DNA from: Desulfamplus sp.
GTDB taxonomy: Bacteria; Desulfobacterota; Desulfobacteria; Desulfobacterales; Desulfobacteraceae
Direction of reading: 5' to 3'
NCBI GenBank assembly: GCA_015233755.1
Contig: JADFXA010000003.1
Location: 1 to 24,653 of the forward strand
DNA length: 24,653 bases
Within the stretch, counting starts at the first letter, position 1, and each line of letters begins with the position of its first letter. The notes beneath the pieces were generated by a model that was not told the DNA's origin, made no database searches, and saw only the letters and a list, made by a program, of their open reading frames with translations. The translations under genes and the position numbers were made by a program. This document shows, piece by piece, positions 1-6,400 of the stretch.

Positions 1-42
1 CATCGGGGAGGTTTTGTTTATCTGGTCTCTAAGTTATTCTAA
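1..42 (+). CDS. possible 3' tail of an upstream gene (truncated by window edge)
   Basis: The first frame is open from the window edge and stops with TAA at 40-42, giving a tail HRGGFVYLVSKLF. The second frame is also open from the edge and stops with TAG at 68-70, which would overlap the next gene by 20 bases. Either could be the end of an upstream gene; the visible piece is too short to identify or to choose between them. Confidence 0.2.
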   Translation, partial: HRGGFVYLVSKLF

Positions 43-50
43 GGTATATC

Positions 51-1343
51 GTGAATTTTTATATTTTTAGGTCTCTTTTATCTATTAGTTCCGGAGTTAT
101 TACTGCACAACTTATCTCCTTTTTTCATGTTTTCAACTCAAATATCAATGTTTCTATATTGCCTGCTTTTGCAGGTGCTATGTTTATATCTTTAACCGCT
201 GGAATTTCTCTCTCAATATCTTCATTTTGCTTAATTATTATACTCATAAAAGTTATCAAAACCCCTCCTAAGTACTTTGCAATTACATACTTTTCTATTT
301 GGTTAACCATTAGTATTATAACTATTTTGAAAGGTGAAGGCTTTTACACAGCAGCATACACAATCTTCATTCCTTTTGTAATCTTCTACATTTTAAATTT
401 ATTATCAGCTAATACAATTTGTCGCCTATTGAACAGTACGGAATTGAAATCAAATCAAAAATTGTCAATTGCGATTATGGCAATAAGTATTTCGATTATT
501 GCAATATTGTACTATTTTAATTGCGATAAGGATTTTTTTTTAAGAGTAAGGGACTATCTAATTTTGTCGAGCAAATTGGGCGAAGTTTTTAATGATTTTT
601 ATTATAGATACACCCTCTATGCAGCAGAGGCAGTTAGACCAGCTTCATATAAATTAATGAGGGTTTTATCTCTAATTGGACTAACTATTATTTTACCAAC
701 TATTGTATATTTAACTTTTTTCTTCATAAACCTCTATTCTATAAATTTAATAATAAAGAAAGTTAAAATATATAAAAATATGGCTACTGAAGCTATAAAT
801 ATTTCAGCAATTATTGCAGGAGTAATAAACATTGTAATTGCACTTTTTATATTTTATAGACTCTATCCAACCTATACAATACCTAAACATATACTAACCA
901 CAAAAGCGATGCTTTATCATCAACAAGATTATAGAATAAGGGTTGAAGGTTTAAAAAAACTTTGCAGGAGCGATGTTGTATATACTAAACGTAGAGTTAA
1001 TACAAATGGAGATAATATTTGGAATTATCCTGAGTTTATCGCAACTATGATAAAACAAAACGATCCAACTTATAAAATAAACGGAAATATTGTAGAAAAG
1101 TATTGGCTTGCAAATGCTTTCGGCGCTGCTAAAAAGTTAGATGCCCTACCCTATCTTGAAAACTTGATTAATGATCCATCTATAAATGTTCAGTGTGCTG
1201 CAATTGAAGCTATGGCAAGCATAGCTGTGAACAACTCTAACTTGGATATTTCCCATTTTTTTAAGGATAAAATAGTTAATAGCAATGAACTTTATGTCCA
1301 AAAAAGAGCTCACAATGCCCTTAAAAGAGTCCGAAAATTATGA
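51..1343 (+). CDS. multi-pass membrane protein with C-terminal HEAT-like repeats
   Basis: A 430-residue inner-membrane protein of unknown function. Hydrophobic segments lie near residues 5-25, 38-66, 75-93, 97-118, 137-155, 206-232 and 248-268. A soluble tail of about 150 residues follows; its last 80 residues look like HEAT-type helical repeats (ALPYLENLINDPSINVQCAA, then AIEAMASIAV), a fold normally used for protein contacts. The start is GTG at 51, the first start codon after the in-frame stop at 30-32, with only a weak AAGG upstream, so the start is uncertain. The 3' end overlaps the next gene, a CPBP protease, so the two are probably co-translated and may work together in the membrane. 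I do not recognise a named family for the membrane part. Confidence 0.75.
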   Translation: MNFYIFRSLLSISSGVITAQLISFFHVFNSNINVSILPAFAGAMFISLTAGISLSISSFCLIIILIKVIKTPPKYFAITYFSIWLTISIITILKGEGFYTAAYTIFIPFVIFYILNLLSANTICRLLNSTELKSNQKLSIAIMAISISIIAILYYFNCDKDFFLRVRDYLILSSKLGEVFNDFYYRYTLYAAEAVRPASYKLMRVLSLIGLTIILPTIVYLTFFFINLYSINLIIKKVKIYKNMATEAINISAIIAGVINIVIALFIFYRLYPTYTIPKHILTTKAMLYHQQDYRIRVEGLKKLCRSDVVYTKRRVNTNGDNIWNYPEFIATMIKQNDPTYKINGNIVEKYWLANAFGAAKKLDALPYLENLINDPSINVQCAAIEAMASIAVNNSNLDISHFFKDKIVNSNELYVQKRAHNALKRVRKL

Positions 1344-2067
1344 TAATAATGGTGTTTATACTAACGCTATTAAATTTAGCTATTTATATATTGCCGCAAC
1401 TGCTGTCTTAATTATTGAAACCGGTGGTAGATTTCTTTTAAATAAGATTTTCACTCTTGCAACCCCATTTTCAACCATTGAAAAAATTCTTATTCTCCGA
1501 ATATTTCAGATAACATTTATAATTGGCATTACAATTTATTGTAAATTTGATTCTGAGAATCTATTTGGTTTTAAAGGTCAGAGTTTGAAAAAAGGGTTCA
1601 GAACTGGACTGCTCTTATCATTTTATTTTGCAATAGCAGCCATAGTTGGAGCGTTTATAGTTCTATCTATTACTCAAAAAAATCCACTTCTTTTTTTACG
1701 CACTCCACTTGTCTATAATTTGTTTTCAAGCTCAAATCCAAGCAGCAAGCAATTTGAAGTTGCGATATTTATGTTTACAGGTTGCATAGTAAGTCCATTT
1801 GCTGAAGAGCTTTTTTTTAGGGGTTTTGTATACTCTTCTTTCAGAAAATATGGAGTTATCACCGCACTTATTATAAGCACATCTATATTTTTATTGTGTC
1901 ATATATCAGGAAGTAATAGCATTAACTCAACTTTGATTATTCCATTTATTGGAGGTATTATATTTGCTCTATCCTACGAATCTTCAAAAAGCCTTTTGGC
2001 ACCAATCATCATACACGCACTTGGAAACACAGCCATATTTACGATAAACTTACTTCTGATTTGGTGA
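1315..2067 (+). CDS. CPBP-family intramembrane metalloprotease (Abi/CAAX-like)
   Basis: A multi-spanning membrane protein of about 250 residues with the three conserved CPBP (PF02517) motifs: EELFFR within SPFAEELFFRGFVYSS (the EExxxR motif, Glu pair encoded at 1804-1809), FLLCH (the FxxxH motif), and HALGN near the C-terminus. Family members are membrane-embedded glutamate/histidine proteases that process prenylated proteins, peptides or regulators; the substrate here is unknown. Three in-frame ATGs are possible, at 1285, 1294 and 1315. I chose 1315 because AAAGAG sits about 6 bases before it, while the other two lack a ribosome-binding site. It overlaps the HEAT-protein gene by 29 bases, implying translational coupling. 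Confidence 0.88.
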   Translation: MPLKESENYDNNGVYTNAIKFSYLYIAATAVLIIETGGRFLLNKIFTLATPFSTIEKILILRIFQITFIIGITIYCKFDSENLFGFKGQSLKKGFRTGLLLSFYFAIAAIVGAFIVLSITQKNPLLFLRTPLVYNLFSSSNPSSKQFEVAIFMFTGCIVSPFAEELFFRGFVYSSFRKYGVITALIISTSIFLLCHISGSNSINSTLIIPFIGGIIFALSYESSKSLLAPIIIHALGNTAIFTINLLLIW

Positions 2068-2070
2068 TTC

Positions 2071-2187
2071 ATTGAGTCACCCAGAGCTAAAGCTCAGGGC
2101 TAACTCTATTGAAATCCTCTTAAGAGGACTTTTAAATTTTAGCCGATGGTTTTAACCTACGGCTAAAATATTGAATAAAAACTCAAT
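2071..2187 (+). repeat. 117-bp nested inverted-repeat element (REP/MITE-like) between convergent genes
   Basis: The segment is bounded by exact 7-base inverted ends, ATTGAGT (2071-2077) and ACTCAAT (2181-2187). Inside are three more dyads: CCCAGAGC/GCTCAGGG (2080-2099, one internal mismatch), the perfect 14-base palindrome TCCTCTTAAGAGGA (2115-2128), and a 10-base stem ATTTTAGCCG/CGGCTAAAAT (2136-2145 with 2160-2169) whose loop holds GGTTTTAACC. It lies between the stops of the CPBP gene and the thiQ-like gene and may end transcription both ways, but neither side has a strong U-tract. The shape resembles REP-type or miniature transposable elements; no flanking target duplication is visible. 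Confidence 0.6.
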
Positions 2188-2218
2188 CTATGCCCTTGAA
2201 TAGTATAAAAACGATATT

Positions 2219-3025
2219 CTATAAACCAAGAAAATCAGCAACCACTCTATTAGCAGGCCTATTGCGTAGATTTTCAGTAGAGTCTATCTGCTCAACTTTT
2301 CCGCTGCTCATTACACAAACAATATCAGATACAGCAAAAGCCTCATTATGGTCATGGGTAACCCAGATTGTGGTTATTGCATTATTAACCTCAATCTGGT
2401 TAAGGTTGCTTTTTATTTTTTCTGTCTTGGCTATTTTGCTTATGCTTCTGTTCAAGATAAAACGCAAATCATCAAGAAGCCTCTCTCTCAACTGTTTATC
2501 TAAAGCGCCAAGCGGCTCATCAAGCATAATAAGGTCAGGAGAGGGAGCAAGAGTTCTCGCAAGTGCAACCCTTTGACGCTCGCCGCCTGAAAGCTCTCTT
2601 ATATCTCTTTTTCCGTATTGCTCAAGATTTACAAGTTCAAGCATCTCTTGAACCCTTAATGCAATCTCTTTTTTTGATAGTTTTTTCATTTCAAGACCAA
2701 AAGAGATATTTTGAAAAACATTTTTGTGGGGGAATAGTGCAAAATCTTGAAACATCATACCAAAGTTTCTTTTATGAGTTGGGACATCCGCCATGTTCTT
2801 TTGCCTAAAAAATATCTCTCCAGAATACGGATTTTGAAGCCCTGCAATAGTACGTAAAAGTGTTGTTTTGCCACAGCCTGATGGTCCAAGAATTGAAAGA
2901 GAGTCGCCTCTGTTTATGGAGATGTTTATATCTTTTAAAATATATTCAAACTCTCCTTTATAGGCCGCATCTGCTGATAATTCTCTATCTTTAACGCAGA
3001 GATTTTTAATAACAAGCTCATTCAT
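2219..3025 (-). CDS. thiQ: thiamine-type ABC transporter ATP-binding protein
   Basis: The 268-residue cytoplasmic ATPase of an importer. Motifs are intact: Walker A GPSGCGKT (47-54), Q-loop Gln93 in FQDFALFPH, signature LSGGE (145-149), Walker B LIMLDE (165-170), and H-loop His224 in VTHD. On sequence alone it resembles the FbpC/PotA/ThiQ group, whose members differ in substrate. Thiamine is inferred from the upstream thiB- and thiP-like genes and the TPP riboswitch heading the operon. It is longer than a typical ThiQ because a charged segment at about 192-217 is inserted between Walker B/D-loop and the H-loop. It is the last gene of the operon, 101 bases after the permease, with a hairpin in that gap and a weak ribosome-binding site. 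Confidence 0.8.
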   Translation of the reverse strand: MNELVIKNLCVKDRELSADAAYKGEFEYILKDINISINRGDSLSILGPSGCGKTTLLRTIAGLQNPYSGEIFFRQKNMADVPTHKRNFGMMFQDFALFPHKNVFQNISFGLEMKKLSKKEIALRVQEMLELVNLEQYGKRDIRELSGGERQRVALARTLAPSPDLIMLDEPLGALDKQLRERLLDDLRFILNRSISKIAKTEKIKSNLNQIEVNNAITTIWVTHDHNEAFAVSDIVCVMSSGKVEQIDSTENLRNRPANRVVADFLGL

Positions 3026-3078
3026 TACTATTCAATAACTATCCTAAAAATATATATTGCCATAAATTTTTTGAAAAG

Positions 3079-3100
3079 ATTTTGATTTTAGAATCAAAAT
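3079..3100 (-). other. intercistronic hairpin between thiP-like and thiQ-like genes
   Basis: A perfect 9-base stem, ATTTTGATT paired with AATCAAAAT around a 4-base loop, lies in the 101-base gap between permease and ATPase. The stem is AT-rich and followed on the minus strand by CTTTTC rather than a long U-run, so it is more likely a weak attenuator or an mRNA-stability element than a full terminator. Confidence 0.4.
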
Positions 3101-3126
3101 AGAAAAGCCATAACTCTATTAAAGTA

Positions 3127-4974
3127 CTAAAAACCTTCATGCCCAAACTGCCTTATACTTTCTATAAATATAAAACCAATTGATGTTACTAACATCAATA
3201 TTGATGACATTGCCATTGCTTGACCATAATTCATAATACCGGGTTGCCCTAACAATTTATATATCGTAATAGGCATTGTTGTAAATTCGGGTCTTGCAGC
3301 AAAAAGAGCAGCCCCAAATTCTCCAAGACTTACTGTAAAGGCAAATACAGCCCCAATTGATAAAGCTCTTGCAATAATTGGCAACTCAATATGAAGCCAT
3401 ACCCTAAAAGGTGATGCACCCATTATTGAAGCAGCCTCTTTTAGACTCAATGGAATTGATTTAAGTGCTGGTAAAACAGCCCTCACGACAAATGGAAATG
3501 CAACCAACGTGTGAATTATAGGAATAAGAAAAAGAGATGTCCTCAAATTCAATGGAGGCTTATCAAGGGTAATTATCATCCCAAAACCAAGTGTAACTGC
3601 AGAAGTCGAGAGCGGGAGCATGAAAATAGGTTCAAGCATTTTTCCAAATAGAATTTGGAGAGAGGATATATATTTTTTTATGGTTAACTTCCTGTTTATC
3701 CTCGAATTTATGTTTATGCCCAAATTTTGGTCTTTGTAAGAACATTGTTTTATCAATATTGCTGCACACCCTCCAACAATTAACGCCATTATAAGGGTAA
3801 TGGATGCAAAAATAAGCGAGTTTGATATAGCAACAACTGGTGAGACATAAAATATCGAACCAGATGAGTTTAAAAATAGTTCTCGATAAAATATTAAAGA
3901 TAGAGTCCCTTTGTAATAGATTGATTTTAATAATAAAGCTACCATCGGAAGCCCGCAAAGCAAGAGAATAAACAAAATAGACAAAGAAACTAAAAGTTTC
4001 TCAATAGCAGAGCAAGGCTTTTTTAATGAGAATTTTTCTGATTCAGGAGTAAACATAGCTATTTTTTTTTGCATCCGTGTATAGAGAAGCATCATTCCAA
4101 AGGTAAAAAGTATCTGAGACAGAGACAAGGTAGATGCAACTGGAAGATTGAAAAGATGTGCAGCTTGTCTGTATATTTCAACCTCAATTGTAGAAAAAGA
4201 TGGTCCGCCAAGAATTAACACAACACCAAAACTTGAGAAGCAGAATATAAAGACCAACATGGCTGACGCGAAAATTGCTGGTCTAAGAAGAGGAAGAGTA
4301 ACTTTGAAAAAAATCTGAAAGCTGCTTGCTCCAAGTATTGAAGCAGCCTCTTTCATATCTTTACTAAAAGAAGACCAAAATGATGAGGTTATTCTAAGAA
4401 CAACTGAGAAATTGTAGAAAACATGGGCAAAAAAAATCATTACAATTGGGTATTCGTTTTTGAAAACGTTTAAAAATTGATTATCTAATAATGAATTTTT
4501 AAGGATATCGCCTAATAACAGATTAACAACTTGGCTATTTAATAATAACAAAGCCATATCTTGAATTAGAGATGGAATAATCTGAAATGATGCAGCAACT
4601 ACAATCGTTGGGAGCACAAAAGGAAGAGTTGCTAATGTCATAATCAACTTTTTACCTTTAAATTCAAATGTTCCCATAACGTAAGAACATGGAAGAGCAA
4701 CAATAAGGGTTAGTATTGTTGAGAGAGAAGCCTGCCAAAATGTGAACCAAATAATTGACAGGATACGTGAAGATTTAAATATTTTCAGAAAATTAAGTAA
4801 GTTAAATGATAATATACCTTGAAGCGTAAAATTATTCTGGTCAAAAAAACTTCTAATAAATATTCCAGCAAGAGGATAGAAATAAAATAACATAAGAAAA
4901 AGAAACGGGATAAAGCCCACAATCAATGGAATTAAATATTTATCCCGCTCTAAAATTATATTTTTCAAGCTCAT
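3127..4974 (-). CDS. thiP: thiamine-type ABC transporter permease, fused double domain
   Basis: A 615-residue inner-membrane permease made of two homologous halves. Each half has about six membrane spans and ends in an EAA loop that contacts the ATPase: one at about 208-233 (KEAASILGASSFQIFFK...) and one at about 512-536 (KEAASIMGASPFRVWLH...). This duplicated architecture is known for ThiP and for FbpB-type iron permeases. At 615 residues it is longer than E. coli ThiP, with extra sequence mainly in the linker around 410-450. Thiamine specificity comes from context: the thiB-like gene 74 bases upstream and the riboswitch at the head of the operon. The ribosome-binding site is weak. It would pass thiamine, or a phosphate ester of it, from the periplasmic binding protein into the cytoplasm. 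Confidence 0.82.
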   Translation of the reverse strand: MSLKNIILERDKYLIPLIVGFIPFLFLMLFYFYPLAGIFIRSFFDQNNFTLQGILSFNLLNFLKIFKSSRILSIIWFTFWQASLSTILTLIVALPCSYVMGTFEFKGKKLIMTLATLPFVLPTIVVAASFQIIPSLIQDMALLLLNSQVVNLLLGDILKNSLLDNQFLNVFKNEYPIVMIFFAHVFYNFSVVLRITSSFWSSFSKDMKEAASILGASSFQIFFKVTLPLLRPAIFASAMLVFIFCFSSFGVVLILGGPSFSTIEVEIYRQAAHLFNLPVASTLSLSQILFTFGMMLLYTRMQKKIAMFTPESEKFSLKKPCSAIEKLLVSLSILFILLLCGLPMVALLLKSIYYKGTLSLIFYRELFLNSSGSIFYVSPVVAISNSLIFASITLIMALIVGGCAAILIKQCSYKDQNLGININSRINRKLTIKKYISSLQILFGKMLEPIFMLPLSTSAVTLGFGMIITLDKPPLNLRTSLFLIPIIHTLVAFPFVVRAVLPALKSIPLSLKEAASIMGASPFRVWLHIELPIIARALSIGAVFAFTVSLGEFGAALFAARPEFTTMPITIYKLLGQPGIMNYGQAMAMSSILMLVTSIGFIFIESIRQFGHEGF

Positions 4975-5048
4975 TGCACAATTTCAATTAAAGACTATTT
5001 ATAAACCAACATTTATATTTTATAGCTTAAGTTTATATTCTCTTAAAT

Positions 5049-6152
5049 CTACAACATCAACTCAGTCCACTTTTCAATCCAAACTTCTCTTTTTTCGCTT
5101 ATTTTCTCATAAGAAAGTGTTGCTGGGTTGTTAGTAATTTTAGCATGTTGTTTAAATACATCTGGAAGAGTTGAATTACGATTTGAAGGAAACACAAACA
5201 TTTGAAGAGGAATATCTTCTTGAAATTGTTGAGAAAGCAAAAAATCAATTAACTTTTGTGCAAGTACAAGGTTTGAAGTCCCTTTTAAGATACCTGCAAA
5301 TTCAATCTGTCTGAATGCAGAACCATTCTCTGTAACAGCGGCGGTTGGGGCATTGCTATTTTTATCTTTTTCAGATTCGTCTTTTGCAAAGTGAACTTCA
5401 GCAGCAGGGCTTGAGGCATAGCTTACCACAATTGGTCTATCGCCTTCAGAAGCTGCCGAAAATTTACCCCAATAGGCCTCTTTCCATCCACTTGTGATAG
5501 CAACTCCATTATCTTTTAACTTTCTCCAAAACTCAAATGCAGATGATTCGCCAAATCTACTTATTGTTGTAAGCAAAAAGGCAAGTCCTGGAGACGATGT
5601 TGCAGGATTTTCAACTACAAGCAACCCCTTATATTCTGGCTTAACCAAATCTTCTAACATTGTTGGTGGAGATAAGTTTTTCTTTTTAAACCATTTTTTG
5701 TCATAGTTAAGGCATACATCTCCAAAATCAACTGGCAAAAGATTATTTAAAGGATCAAGTTTTAAAGAATCATCAACAAATTTAAGCATTGGCGAATTAT
5801 ATGGTATAAAAATTTCTTCCTTAACAGCCCTGCTTAAAAAAGTGTTATCAACACCATAAAATATGTCAGCAAGCGGATTATTTTTAGAGAGAATTGCCTT
5901 ATTAAGAGCTTCACCAGCATCTCCAGATTTTAGAAACACTATCTTTACATTGTTCTCTTTTTCAAATATGGCAATAACCTTTTCACTTACACTGAAACTG
6001 TCATGGGTCATTACAGTTATTTCTTGTTTTGGCGTTTCTTTAACGTCCTTGGATATTGCATTAGAAATCAAAATGTTTGAAACAGACAAAATAGTTAGAA
6101 TAAATACACTTAATTTAATAACACTGCTTGATTGTTTTCTAAATTTCTCCAT
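5049..6152 (-). CDS. thiB: periplasmic thiamine-binding protein of the ABC importer
   Basis: A 367-residue periplasmic solute-binding protein. A signal peptide covers about residues 1-34 (basic start, hydrophobic core VFILTILSVSNILISNA). The mature part begins with the ThiB/TbpA-like pattern ITVMTHDSFSVSEKVIAIFE, followed by LADIFYGVDNTFLSRA and DFGDVCLNYDKKWF, which match the family's beta-strand/ligand-cleft signature. It binds thiamine or its phosphates and delivers them to the permease encoded next. It is the first gene of the operon, preceded by a TPP riboswitch, a terminator and a good ribosome-binding site (GAGGAG, 6159-6165 on the minus strand, about 6 bases before ATG). The related Fe3+-binding (FbpA) family is the alternative; the riboswitch argues strongly against it. 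Confidence 0.87.
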   Translation of the reverse strand: MEKFRKQSSSVIKLSVFILTILSVSNILISNAISKDVKETPKQEITVMTHDSFSVSEKVIAIFEKENNVKIVFLKSGDAGEALNKAILSKNNPLADIFYGVDNTFLSRAVKEEIFIPYNSPMLKFVDDSLKLDPLNNLLPVDFGDVCLNYDKKWFKKKNLSPPTMLEDLVKPEYKGLLVVENPATSSPGLAFLLTTISRFGESSAFEFWRKLKDNGVAITSGWKEAYWGKFSAASEGDRPIVVSYASSPAAEVHFAKDESEKDKNSNAPTAAVTENGSAFRQIEFAGILKGTSNLVLAQKLIDFLLSQQFQEDIPLQMFVFPSNRNSTLPDVFKQHAKITNNPATLSYEKISEKREVWIEKWTELML

Positions 6153-6170
6153 TAAATAGCTCCTCTTTAA

Positions 6171-6229
6171 TTAAAAATAAAAAACCACCCTTTAATCTGT
6201 ATAATGCACAACAGGTAGAGGATGGTTTT
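6171..6229 (-). terminator. riboswitch-controlled intrinsic terminator
   Basis: On the minus-strand transcript AAAACCAUCCU (6229-6219) pairs over 11 bases, one a G-U wobble, with AGGGUGGUUUU (6191-6181). A U-rich run follows immediately. The structure sits between the TPP aptamer and the thiB ribosome-binding site, where a premature terminator should be. It is the likely expression platform: ligand bound, terminator forms, transport genes off. I did not find an unambiguous antiterminator by eye. Confidence 0.75.
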
Positions 6230-6292
6230 TATTTACAAATTTTTATTTATAAATCTAAGATAAAAGGAGTTATAAATATTAAGTTATAAATT

Positions 6293-6367
6293 CCCTACGT
6301 CGGCATTATCCGTATCAGGTTACGCGGTCGGGATAATAATCCCCTCTCAGCGAACTGCTTGGCTCCC
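6293..6367 (-). promoter_or_regulatory. TPP (THI-element) riboswitch
   Basis: Read on the minus strand, the segment contains the hallmark TPP aptamer blocks in order: GGGAGCC at the 5' end, CUGAGAGGGGAUUAUUAUCCC, ACCGCGUAACCUGAU, and CGGAUAAUGCCGACGUAGGG. CUGAGA and CCUGAU...GGAUAAUGCC are the conserved pyrimidine- and pyrophosphate-sensing bulges. It binds thiamine pyrophosphate in the nascent leader RNA and controls the downstream thiB-thiP-thiQ operon. The P1 stem closes GGGAGCC region bases with the 3' ...AGGG end. Confidence 0.96.
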
Positions 6368-6373
6368 GCAAAC

Positions 6374-6400
6374 AATATAAAATTGATGATTTATTAACAC
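6374..6400 (-). promoter_or_regulatory. candidate promoter for the riboswitch/thi operon
   Basis: On the minus strand TATATT (6379-6374) lies 6 bases before GGGAGCC, the 5' end of the aptamer, so transcription could begin at the first aptamer base near 6367. The -35 region has no good match. The site falls entirely between the stop codon of the mechanosensitive-channel gene (6401) and the aptamer. Confidence 0.4.

Noticed and set aside
2219..6152. Iron(III) (FbpABC-type) importer
   Set aside because: The protein folds are similar, but the TPP riboswitch and the ThiB-like N-terminal pattern favour thiamine.
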